A stretch of DNA of 64,000 bases from Limonium bicolor. Its lineage: Eukaryota > Streptophyta > Magnoliopsida > Caryophyllales > Plumbaginaceae. A program made the position numbers and the translations under genes. The stretch is from the NCBI GenBank assembly GCA_023374045.1, contig CM041776.1, positions 141,673,296-141,737,295 of the forward strand, given 5' to 3'. Within the stretch, counting starts at the first letter, position 1. Each line of letters begins with the position of its first letter. Below the pieces are notes generated by a model that worked only from the letters and a program-made list of their open reading frames with translations, was not told the DNA's origin and made no database searches. Of this stretch, positions 45,169 to 55,420 are shown one piece after another.

Positions 45169-45196
45169 TGGTATCAGAGCGAAGTATCGCTCTGAT
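45169..45196 (+). other. Element F primer binding site with overlapping 10-bp hairpin
   Basis: TGGTATCAGAGC (45169-45180) is the initiator-methionine tRNA PBS. ATCAGAGCGA at 45173-45182 pairs perfectly with TCGCTCTGAT at 45187-45196 around the loop AGTA, so most of the PBS lies in the stem. Confidence 0.88.
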
Positions 45197-45379
45197 GACT
45201 AGAATACCGAGCTTGGGGATTACCGAGTTAGGAAACCTAACTACAATTACCTAAGTGAACAGTTATGGAAAGGTTAACCACTAACTAAGTGTGGAGATAC
45301 CTTATTATCGGGAAGCGTTACAACCGTTGGACCAATAAGTGTGCAAGCATATTGCTAATGAATATTCATGTGAATTCAG

Positions 45380-46061
45380 ATGGCAGGTAGACCCGCGAGG
45401 TAGAGGCGCGGAAGTGGTACTGGTAATGTGGGTGACCAGGGGTGCGAGAAACACTACGGCCCAGGTTATGGCTGAGGCAGTAGCAGCCGCCGTAGCCCAA
45501 ATGGTACCCCAGCTAGTAGCTGCGATTCAGCAGGGGCAGACGCCCGGAGTTCAACTACCACCACCACCACCGCCACGAGAAACCAACTGGGTCAAGGCGT
45601 TGGCTGATTTGAGGCCACCCTCATTCAGGGGGGAGACCGATCCCCGTAAGCTCGAGGCGTACATCTCCGAAATGGAGACCGCCTTCGAAACCTTAGCAGT
45701 ACCTGAGCAGGTCAAGGTTCGACTTGCTGCATATTACTTGAAGGGCTCGGCACAGAGCTGGTGGAAGCTTGTGCGAGAGGGCAGAGTTGCCGACCCGACT
45801 TTTCTGTGGAGGGAGTACACGGCTCTGCTGCGAGCCAAGTACTACCCAATACATGTGCAAGAGGCCAAGCGCCTGGAGCTGGACAGTTTGAGGCAAGGGG
45901 ATAAGATGACGGTAGATGAGTACTACTCAGCCTTCATCGGACTTATCCACCTGCTACCGGATCTGGGTTACTCAGACCGGATCCTTGTGAACCGTTTCTA
46001 CAACGGACTGAACTATCGCCTACGCTACGGCATGGGGCCTACTGGATATACCACTTTGCAG
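45380..46061 (+). pseudogene. gag: Element F gag exon 1 (capsid domain)
   Basis: The capsid frame is open from 45339 to the donor at 46061, with METAFETLAVPEQVKVRLAA, SWWKLV, YTALLRAKYYP and YGMGPTGYTTLQ. A proline run (PPPPPP) precedes it. The likely start ATG at 45380 lies in another frame and meets a TAG at once, so an early frameshift is present; a later methionine may alternatively be used. The exon ends CAG before GTAATG, phase 0. Confidence 0.88.
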
Positions 46062-46156
46062 GTAATGGGACTACAGTGTAATGGGAATAAGTGTGTACAA
46101 TGTGTTAATGTGTTGTGAATTTGTTTGGCGGGGCATAACTGACACCCTAAATATAG
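46062..46156 (+). other. Element F gag intron 1 (GT-AG, 95 nt, phase 0)
   Basis: It starts GTAATGGG and ends CTAAATATAG. It lies at the same codon as intron 1 of A, and the downstream exon starts with codons for E-C-Y-H-A-A. It contains in-frame stops, so removal is needed for continuous Gag. Confidence 0.85.
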
Positions 46157-46418
46157 GAGTGCTATCATGCCGCTGCAATTGTGGAGATCACCGTCCGTCT
46201 GAGGGACGAGGAGAGTGCGCTCAAGCGCAAGGCTATGAACGAGGGCCAAGGCACGCAAGGGCAGTGGGGAGGAGGAAAGAAGAAGAAGTCATACCCCCAG
46301 TCCCAGAAAGGACAGCAACAGGGTGGCAAGGGCCAGACCCAGACCACCACTGCTGAGGAGCCTCTGCAGCTCACCTATGCGTATGCGGCCAAGCCCCTAC
46401 GTTCTTACCCACCTAAGG
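46157..46418 (+). pseudogene. gag: Element F gag exon 2 (basic linker)
   Basis: It encodes ECYHAAAIVEITVRLRDEES, then lysine/glutamine-rich sequence, then YAYAAKPLRSYPPK, and it is open throughout. This matches exon 2 of A, which is split by element B. It ends in phase 1 before GTAATT. Confidence 0.86.
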
Positions 46419-46499
46419 GTAATTATCTAATCCTGTGTGATAAGTCGAAGTGTATGTTGATAAGTTGTGAGACAAGTATTGATTGTGTGTGTGTGATAG
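46419..46499 (+). other. Element F gag intron 2 (GT-AG, 81 nt, phase 1, frame-open)
   Basis: It starts GTAATTATC and ends GTGTGATAG. Its length equals that of intron 2 in A, but the sequence does not match. It is a multiple of three and free of in-frame stops. Confidence 0.68.
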
Positions 46500-46844
46500 C
46501 AGCTACCACGGGCTCTGGACCGGAGCGCCACTATTACTGCAAGTGGTGCAACGGAGACCACCCCGGCAAGGACTGCAAGGGTAACGATGTGCAGTGCCGA
46601 TACTGTAAGAAGATGGGTCACCGCGATCATGAATGCTGGCAGAACCCAAACAGTAGGAGATACAGGCCCAAGGGGCAATGGAAGGGTAAGGCCACTGCGA
46701 CCACCGATGGCCAGAAGACGGCGAACCAGCCACCCCCAGATCAGAGGTACACAGAGTCCCAAAAGGGGAAGGGGTCGGGGTCCAACAAGGCCACCCTGAA
46801 TGTGGTGGACCGGTCTGAGGCGCCAGGGCCCTCTTCTAGACCAG
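46500..46844 (+). pseudogene. gag: Element F gag exon 3: two zinc knuckles, open
   Basis: CKWCNGDHPGKDC (C-X2-C-X3-H-X4-C) and CRYCKKMGHRDHEC (C-X2-C-X4-H-X4-C) are both complete. A basic and proline-rich tail runs to SSRPG. The exon ends CCAG before GTACCG in phase 1. This exon appears undamaged. Confidence 0.9.
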
Positions 46845-46989
46845 GTACCGCCTAAACTGTTGAATGTAATAAGTGATTGCATACCGCATTTCATGCATGT
46901 GTGTGCTAGTGAGTCCAATGTGTCATTATGTGAGTAAAGGTTAAAGTATAGTATGAAAGTCACCTAATTAGAGTACTCTAAACTTAAAG
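46845..46989 (+). other. Element F intron 3 (GT-AG, 145 nt, phase 1)
   Basis: It starts GTACCGCC and ends AACTTAAAG. The AlkB exon follows. An alternative acceptor of the same phase lies at the protease exon (after 47886). Confidence 0.78.
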
Positions 46990-47709
46990 GAACCTTCAAT
47001 ATATGTTATCCAATCCCACCCTCACCAAACCCTGAAGAAACCACCATCAACATCACCGGCTTTCCATTGGAGCAATGTCAGGTTATCCAGCCAGGTATGA
47101 TACTCTTAAACGGATACCTGACACCGGAAGCACAAATCCATATCATCAGACGATGCTGACGAACTTGGAGCAAAACCAGGAGGTTTTCTACACACCCCGA
47201 AACCCGAACGGATCAAGAATGCAATTAATAAGATGTGCATGGGTAATGGATTGGAACCCTTACACAAACTATCAAGAATGCGACCTGAAGATGAGCACGG
47301 TACCAAGTATACCTGAGGTGTTTCCTGGCGGTCGTTAACCACGCCGTGGGAATTGCTAACAAGTTGAAACGGAATCAATTCAAGTGTTGAAAGCAGATCT
47401 ATGCATTGTGAACTTCTACCAAAGAGGTGGACGGTTAGGTATACACCAAGACAGGACGAGTCACCGATCTCTAATAAGAGAGTACCCGGGTGTCTTGGTC
47501 CATTGGTGATACCGCAGTGTGTGTACGGCGAGCAGAAGCTACTGACCTCGCAAAGAAGCTACTGTTGAAATCGGGAGATGTTTAATCATGGGTGGGCAAC
47601 AAGGATGCTATACCTGCATCAGGAAGATCAAATAAATACCCACCTCGGCAGTGTCAATGCCACCCACATGAAACCCGGACGTTTGAATTTGACCTTCAGA
47701 CAGTTTTAA
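46990..47709 (+). pseudogene. AlkB-type dioxygenase exon in element F, frameshifted but with all catalytic motifs
   Basis: Across several frames the order is CQVIQPGMILLNGYLTPEAQ, GGFYTP, DWNPYT, LCIVNFYQRGGRLGIHQD, then MLYLH and HMKPGRLNLTFRQF before TAA. The HxD iron ligands (HQD), a later histidine and the RxNxTxR arginines for 2-oxoglutarate are all still encoded. These are hallmarks of AlkB-family Fe(II) oxygenases. The first break is a TGA at about 47157, and many one-base indels follow. About 240 residues equals a typical AlkB catalytic domain. The position between zinc knuckles and protease is the same as in A. Confidence 0.9.
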
Positions 47710-47886
47710 CCTTGTATGATTATGTGATGTGATAAACCAGTGTGTATTAAGGATGTTGTAAGTGTTAATCATGGTGACAGTATAAGCCAATGAAGGTTGA
47801 AAAGAGTGTGTTAATGATAAAGTGGAGTTGTTTGAAGCATATAACCATGTTGTTACCCAGTACTTATTAGTTTGCCAATGAATTAG
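47710..47886 (+). other. Spacer between AlkB exon and protease exon in element F
   Basis: This AT-rich sequence is without a reading frame and ends CCAATGAATTAG. Beyond this AG, coding similarity with A restarts in phase 1. Confidence 0.62.
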
Positions 47887-48440
47887 GTTGTGCACTCGGA
47901 ACGGGAGGTATACTGAGTTCTGCAACAGAGCAGAGCCGGCACGAAGCGGCATAATCCTCACGGTAACCTTTCACTAGTGATGGCGTGGACGCTTTCGATC
48001 TTGTTCGACTCCGGAGCCTCACACACATTATTTCGCTATCTTTGTGCGAAGAGGCTGGGGTTGGATGGTGATGAATGCCATACTTCTTGTCACTCTCCCA
48101 TCGAAAGAGCGGATCAGGTTTACCGCTACCCACGAGATGTTATTGTGAGAATCAGAGTGAAGAGTTTTCCGATCGACTTGATAAGTTCGACGCTTGGCTT
48201 GATGTGATTGTCTGAATGGGACTGTTGGAGCGGTACAAGGGCAGATCCTGTGTGCCGAGCATCGACTGCTTCTTCGAGTCCATCTGGGTTACTATGTCAT
48301 ACCGCTAGAGGCCAGGGAGTCTCGACTCAGATCATCACCGCCATGGCTATGTATCGTGAGTTACGACGAGGATGTCATGTATACCTCTGCTATGTCCAGG
48401 ACATAGAGAGAGATCCAGAGTTTAGCCCAATGTGCCGGTA
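47887..48440 (+). pseudogene. pol: Element F pol: protease, frameshifted
   Basis: The active site LFDSGASHT is readable at about 48001-48027. Upstream and downstream parts lie in shifted frames. VYLCYVQDIERDPEFSP at about 48380 matches the linker to RT in A. Confidence 0.87.
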
Positions 48441-49250
48441 GTGTCGGATTTCCTGATGTATTTCCTAAGGAACTGCCGGCATGCCGCCCAGCACGAGAGG
48501 TTAGGTTTGAGATTGACTTAGTTCCGTGCACCGGACCCATTGCGAAAACCTATCGTAATGGCTCCGTCAGAGATGACAGAGCTCAAGGAGCAGCTGAGAG
48601 ACCTACTCGACAAGGCTTTAATCCGCCCTAGTGTTCACCATGGAGCGGCCGGTCCTCTTCGTGAAGAAGAAGGACGGTAGCCTCCGCCTGTGTATTGATT
48701 ATCGGGAGCTGAATGCCGTACGGTGAAGAACCGTTAACCCTTTACCACGCATCGACGTCTATTTGATCAGCTGAGGGGAGCATCAGTATTCTCCAAGATA
48801 GACCTACGTTCCGGATACCATCAGATTGCCATCCGTGACAGTGATATCGAAAAGACAGCGTTCATAACTAGGTATGAGCACTAGGATTCAACAGTTATGC
48901 CGTTTGGCTTATCAAATGCACCAGCAAAGTTCATGGACTTAATGAACCGCTTGTTTCCAAAGATCAGTTGGACAAGTAGTGGTAGCTTCATCGAATACAT
49001 ACGTGTATTCGAAATCGAGAGGTGAGCACGAAAGCCACCTGAAGATGTGTTGCAAACGTTTTGGAAGAATCAGCTGTATGCTAAATTTTCTAAATGTGAT
49101 TTTGGTTTGGAATGAACCAAGTATCCTTTCTTGGACATGTGATTTCTGAGGCCGGGATCGCTGTTGATCCGGCAAAGATATGCAGTGCGCACCTGGCCTA
49201 GGCCGAAGACAGTTACCGAACATCAGGAGCTTCCTCGGTCTGGCAAGTTA
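48441..49250 (+). pseudogene. pol: Element F pol: reverse transcriptase, heavily frameshifted
   Basis: Short motifs remain in changing frames: [50 protein letters not shown] and FLGHVISEAGIAVDPAK. The catalytic FIDD region near 48989 reads TTCATCGAATACATACG, so the aspartate pair is destroyed. Single-base losses and gains recur every 30-100 bases. Confidence 0.88.
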
Positions 49251-49850
49251 TTATAGGAGGTTTTGAAGGACTTCTCCAGTGTCTCAAGCCGATGACTTCC
49301 TTGATGAAGAAGGATGCACCATTCGAGTGGACAGTCGACTGTGAGAGTTCTTTCACGAGTCTCAAGGATGCTCTGACATCTGCACCTCTGACACTACAGA
49401 CGGTCCAGATGGGTTGAGGTCTATTGCGACGCATCAGGAAGGGTATGGGTTGTGTGTTGATGCAACACGGAAGGTCGTAGCTTACGCCTCCCGACAGCTG
49501 AAAAGCATGAGGAGACTACCCTACCCACGACTTAGAATTGGGGGCCATTGTCTTCGCACTGAAGATATGGCGACATCACTTGTATGGGGTAAGTGTGACG
49601 ATTTATTCTGACCACAAGAGTTTAAAGTACTTGTTCACTCGTAAGGAGTTGAACATGAGGCAAAGAAGGTGGGTTGAATTTCTGAATGACTACGATATTA
49701 ATCTACAATATAAGGAGGGTAAGGCAAATGTGGTAGCTGACGCATTGAGTCACCAAGCACACTCTCTCCATTCGCTAGTCTCTCATACTGGCTTGGTTGA
49801 AGAGGTGCGGAGTGCTCAGATGACGGATCAGTATATGCTGGAGATCCGGT
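49251..49850 (+). pseudogene. pol: Element F pol: RNase H
   Basis: VYCDAS near 49421 is followed by a shift. From 49538 the frame is open: [34 protein letters not shown] and [10 protein letters not shown], ending with TAG at about 49850. Confidence 0.88.
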
Positions 49851-50805
49851 AGAAGCTTATTGATGGCACATTCGAGGGTCAGAAGTACGACTTCAGACTC
49901 CACGATGATGACCTGATTAGGCTCAATGGCCGACTGTGTATACCTAGGAGTAGCGCTGAGTTGAAAGAGCGCATATTGAGTGAATCCCATTGTTCTACTA
50001 CTTCGATTCACCCCGGAGCTTCAAAGATGTATAAAGGTATGAAAAGATATTTTTGGTGGACTGGAATGAAAAAGGATGTGAATGACTATGTGTTGAGGTG
50101 TCTCACTTGTCAAAAGGTCAAGTTTGAGCACCGACGGCCTGGTGGTATGGTACAGCCAATGCCAGTGCCTGAGTGGAAGTTCCATGACATATCTATGGAC
50201 TTCGTAGTAGGGCTTCCGCCTGCAAGGGGAGGTCTGAATATGATTTGGGTTGTAGTTGACCGACTGACCAAGGTGGCCCGATTCATTCCGATGAAGGACA
50301 CCTGGAAAGTGGCAAAACTGGCAGAACTCTTTGATAAAGAAATTGTAAGACATCATGGTGTACCAAAGACGATTGTATCTGACAGAGATACCAGGTTCTT
50401 ATCCAGATATTGGAAGTCTACACGAGAGGCATTGGGTACCGAACTGAAATTGAGTACAGCGTTTCACCCACAGACCGATGGTCAGAGTGAGCACACCATT
50501 CAGACACTTGAGGATATGCTACGTGCATGTGCACTTGACTTTCAGACCAGCTGGATTGACAAGTTACATCTGATCGAGTTTAGCTACAACAACAGTTACC
50601 ATGCTTTGATCAAGATGTCTCCCTTCCAGGCCTTGTACGGTAGACCATGCCGCACGCCATTATGCTGGGATGAGTCGAGTGAGACGGTCACTATAGGACC
50701 AGAGTATCTTGAGCAAGTTCAGGCAGAAGTTCGCCAGATCCGGGCTAACATGAAAGTAGCTCAGGATAGACAGAAGTCGTACGCAGACGTGACCTGGAGT
50801 TCGCC
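49851..50805 (+). pseudogene. pol: Element F pol: integrase core, open
   Basis: From 49961 the frame is uninterrupted for 288 codons. HHCC (TTSIHPGASKMYKGMKRYFW, RCLTCQ) and DDE ([39 protein letters not shown]) are present. A one- or two-base loss near 50788 shifts the frame before the C-terminal part. The upstream link (49851-49960) has a stop at its start. Confidence 0.92.
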
Positions 50806-51228
50806 GTGGGCGATCAGGTATTTTTGAGAGTATCCCCCATGAAGGGAGTATTTCGTTTTGGCCAGAAAGGCAAGTTGAGCCCAAAATATGTGGGGCCTTA
50901 TGTTGTGACGGAGCGGATCGGCCCGGTAGCTTATAGACTTGATTTACCCGCCGAGCTGGGCAAGGTACATGATGTATTTCATGTGTCCCAGTTGAAGAAG
51001 TATATGTCTCATCCGTCTCATGTGCTTCAGCCTGAAAGGCTAACCTGTGAGCCGACCATGCGATCAGTGGAGACTCCCGTACAGATTCTGGATACTAAGA
51101 CTCGAGACACTCGCCATAAGTCCGTGAGACTGGTGAAGGTCCTCTGGTCTAACCAGGACGTCGAGGAGGCCACTTGGGAGCTGGAAGATAAGATGAAGGT
51201 GAAGTACCCGTCATTGTTTACTTCTTAG
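50806..51228 (+). pseudogene. pol: Element F integrase C-terminus and chromodomain, open
   Basis: VFLRVSPMKGVFRFGQKGKL, GPVAYRLDLPAELGKVHDVF, SQLKKYMSHPSHVLQPERLT and VKVLWSNQDVEEATWELEDK are intact, ending at TAG 51226-51228. It is a Tekay-type chromodomain. It is separated from the integrase core by a frameshift only. Confidence 0.92.
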
Positions 51229-51502
51229 TGTTTGTATGTATAGGGTACGGGGCGTACCCCTATTTAAGGGGGGTAGAGCCGTTTCGGTTATGGTTGTGTG
51301 TGACATGTATATGTATACATTGTCTATGATTATGTTACAGACCGCTGAGTCTGAATGATGTTGTGATGTTTTGTTGTTTGGACCATGTGTCCGATGTGAT
51401 GTAAAGATGTTGTTAATGTGATATGGAAGTGTTGTTGATATGTGTTCTCATGTTCTAATATTTAGGATATGTGGAAGTATGAACTTTGGGGACAAAGTTC
51501 TT
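51229..51502 (+). other. Element F 3' untranslated region
   Basis: No gene is visible. CTTTGGGGACAAAGTTC just before the PPT is the motif typical of Tekay elements. Confidence 0.75.
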
Positions 51503-51517
51503 TTAAGGGGGGTAGAT
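51503..51517 (+). other. Element F polypurine tract
   Basis: TTAAGGGGGGTAGAT lies directly before the 3' LTR TG at 51518. Confidence 0.88.
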
Positions 51518-54500
51518 TGAAATACCCCAAACCTTAGTATATTGTTTAAACACCTAAATATGGTGTATTAAGACTAAAAAGAGTCTTAGAAACATTAGTA
51601 AACAAATTTAAACAAAAGAAAACACAAAATGTGCTTTAAAGTCAATAAGAGCCAAAATGTGCTCTAAGCTTGGGATATGCTTGGTTAAGACCTAATGAAC
51701 TTACCAAGACCTCATTTATATATTAATGAACATATTAAACCAATTACCAAAGAAAACCAAGCTTGAAAACAAGTTTAAACACAAAATGTGCTTTAAGAAG
51801 TCTCAAAGCACATTTTTGAAAAATTGTCTTGTAAATGAGTTATGAATGGCTAAATGTCCATCATTACTCTTTAATTAACATGTGTACTATATAGTAACAC
51901 ATTTGGAAGTCTATCAATAGGAAATCAAAAATTTCACTTCTATGTGCCTTGTTTTTATGAATAGTGATTTTTATAAGCTAGTTTGTAACATATGTTGTAT
52001 TAAGTAATTAAATTGACAAACAAAGACAAAAATACCCTCATTATATTATAGGGGGCCGGTTTACTAAGTGTGGTGACTCACCACTCTCTAGTTAATATGA
52101 TAAGTAAATAAAGAAAACTAATTAAACTACTTTTACTTTATTACTACAAATATCTTCTTAAAAGCAAATTCTATCTTCATTCTCATTTCTCTCCTTCATT
52201 TCCCACGGTTCTAAACACCTTCTTCAACCTCTCTTCTTCATTCTCTCACGGTTTGCAATAGTACACACCACCATCTCCATCTTTGATCTCTTGTAAAATC
52301 TAGCTCACTTGTCCAAATCAAAAACAAACACCACCAATCTCTTCCTCTCATCAAGCTCTTCATTCCTATCTTCTCAAAACTTCAAGAGCCCCATTTCGGT
52401 GCCAAGGAGTTCCACCATTGAAGGAGCTTGAGCTTGTATTTTTACATATTATTACTCTCCTTTGCTTCTAGGTAAGGAATCTCAAATAAAAACTACATTT
52501 CCTTTATGTTTTTGCCTTAACCGAAAATGTACATTGATGGAGCCCTTTGTGTGACTTTGTTCTAGCTTCATTCCAACTCTTCATGGACTAGGTGGAGTCC
52601 TCTCTTGATATATATTCAAACTCTCTTCAAAGATCAAGGTAAAACAACTACATTAATGTTTTTGAAACAATGTAAAATTAGGGTTTACAATGAGATGAAG
52701 CTTATAGCTTGAATACTCATTATAATGTTTGTATATTGTTTAGAACTTGACAAGGAATCAAATACCTTACCGGTTTTTATAAGGAAACAAGAAAGAAGTT
52801 GTTTGGAAAAGAGGTAAATCTACTAACCTAATGTTGTTTAATGCCTTAGGAGAAATGAGCTTATAATGCTTGTTAAAACTACCTAAAGAGCAAATGGAGA
52901 ATGACTTAATAAAGTGTTCTCAAGTGACTAGTAAAAGGCATATGTGTTGTTGAGTGTATTTGCAGGTCAAAGGCAAATATATTGTGGAAATTCAGTGTTT
53001 AAGAATTATGCACTTTAAGGGCCTAAGAGCCATGCATTTTAAGGGCCTAAGTGCCATGCAATTTAAATTATGCACTATATTGTGATGTAGTGCTTTATGA
53101 GTGAAGTTTGTGTATAATAAAGTTCTTGGTGATTCTAGGTGTTCTTGTGTGTTTAATGGAGGAAACAAAGTGTTTAGGCTTAGTAATGTTCTAGGGGAAT
53201 ACATGTCAAAATCTAGGTAAGAAGCAAGAAGTTCTAAGTGTTTACATAAGGTTTGGTGAATTAGAGGTGTTAGGAAATGACTAGGTGTTTTACAAGAGAA
53301 GATATAATGTCTTAAGTGTTCTAGGTAAAAAGAGGACTTGGACATCAACTAGGGTTTAGGTTGGTAAGAAATAATGCTTAAGAGATGATGTTAAGATGAG
53401 GAGAAAGCATTTTGGGATAGTAGTTATCATAGGTGAGAAACACCATTTAGAAACCTAGTATAAAATGTTATAAGTGTTAAGGAATTTTACAAGGAAATGA
53501 GTAAAGGCTTAAGGAATTAGAAAATGAGTTTCATGGATGTTGTATATGGATATAAGTGTACCAAGTGTTCTTAGGAAACATTAAGAGGCTTAAGGAGAAG
53601 TTTGGTAAAGATTTGACAAAGTTTGGGCAAGTTTAGAGGACGTCCGACCCAGGGGTCCGACCCAAGTTTGGGTCGGACAGCCTCTGTTAGACGTCAGGAA
53701 ATTGTTCTGGAACGGTCCGACCCAGAAGGGTGGGTCGGACATGGGTCGGACGGTCATGTTTCAAAGGAGGGAAAATGTTCTGGAATGGTCCGACCCAGTC
53801 GAGTGAGTCGGACGTGGGTCGGACGGGCATGTTTGTAAGGCGGAAAAGGTTCTGTAATGGTCCGACCCAGTCGAGTGAGTCGGACGTGGGTCGGACATGT
53901 ATGTTCTGAGGTCGATGAAATTCTCTGGAATGGTCCGACCCAGAAGGTTGGGTCGGACATGGGTCGGACAAGTTAAATTTTTCCAAACCCGAAAACCACT
54001 AGAAGGGTCCGACCCAGTTGTGGGTCGGACGGTGGGTCGGACATACCAAAACTTAAAAAAAAACAGAAAAGAATGTGACATATGTAGTTGACCCTAGGGT
54101 GTATAATGAAGGTAACCTAGGGTAAGATAGACATTAAAACATGTCATACAATCATGTTAAACACTTAGTAAGTATGAAGTTGAATAAATAATTAACCGAC
54201 GTTATTAACTATGTATAGGAGTGACCTACGGAGGAAATCAATCGAGGCAAGGACCAAGGTATGGTTTTCTTGCAGTCTGTTGCCTACCGGTTTACACCGG
54301 CTTGTGTGTTGTTTGTCTTTCTGTATGTTTATGACTTTGTAAGATTAAACCATGTAAAGAGTTTACAGTTGTTAAATACTATTATATTGTTAAGTATGAC
54401 TCTCTCTTCCCTTGTGTGTGTCTAACAAGACTTGACCTATTATTGTGAATTGTTTATTGAGTTCAATGATGAACTACTAACAAGTGCTAACGGGGGGAAA

Positions 54501-55420
54501 GTGAGGAGTCCGGTCTGTTCCGGCCACGCGTGTGAGTATGGGAGTCGATGTCATAACCGGTTCGATTCTCTCTGTATGTTATGGTTGTTTTCCAATTTGG
54601 TTTCCAACCTTCCCTTTAGCTTAACCAAGGCTATTTTACTGACTCACGTCGGGCCACAGGGGCATACTATGTGTTATTTCGGTGGGCTTGGATCACTATA
54701 TCCGAGGCACCTTGTGTTAAGTTATCCGTTCAATCTAACAGGACGGTAACGAGTTATGTAACGAGCTTAGCATGAGCGTGGCAACATTCTCTAGGCTCTC
54801 AATGGGGACTAACTGTGTTGGTTCTCTTCCTAAAAGGAATTGTATGTGTGTGATGTGTGTGATGATGTGTACAATACCCATGTTATGTTATATAAGTATA
54901 AGTTGTGTAATATAAAATGAATGCCATGCCATCATGACAAATAGTTTGCGCGCATCCCGGTAGCCGATGGGCTGCACGTTAACCATACCAGCCAAGGGTT
55001 GCTGACCCCCTCGGGGGATCCATATTTCTTTTACTGCAGGATGAGGATCGAAGAAGTGGAGTGGCTCTAGATCCTAGGATGTAGTTTACTTTTGAGTACT
55101 TTTGGATGTTTGCCCGGGATGCGCCTGTGCTCCCGTGGCGTGATGTATATTTGGTTATGACAGTTTATAGTGACGGTTAACAGTAATGTGTTACAGCGAA
55201 GGATATATGTAAACACTCGGTATTTTGTTGATGTATATATGTGGTTGTTAGTTCTATGCTCGGAAGTCTGATCATCAGACCAGTACACTTGTATTTATTC
55301 AGCCTTGTTAACCACGTGGGTGGTTGACGGCATTGTAGCACCATTCGTTTAGTTACTGTTTAGTTGTTTATATTCCGCTGCGATTTCAAGTATTGTGATG
55401 TGCGTAGTAGGGGTGTTACA
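51518..55420 (+). repeat. Element F 3' LTR (3903 bp)
   Basis: It is nearly the same as 41273-45163 and ends GTGTTACA before the TSD GAAAG. The TCGGAC array lies at 53642-54043. No gene is present. Confidence 0.95.

Larger units (their letters stand above)
41273..55420 (+). mobile_element. Element F: second AlkB-bearing Tekay-like element, inserted in the LTR of A
   Basis: The boundaries are exact: LTRs at 41273-45163 and 51518-55420, with TSD GAAAG at 41268-41272 and 55421-55425. PBS 45169 and PPT 51503 are in place. The order is gag (three introns), AlkB, protease, RT, RNase H, integrase, chromodomain. By eye the first 860 bases of the LTRs differ at about 11 places, so it inserted recently. 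Gag and integrase are related to, but clearly diverged from, those of A. Total length is 14,148 bp. Confidence 0.96.
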
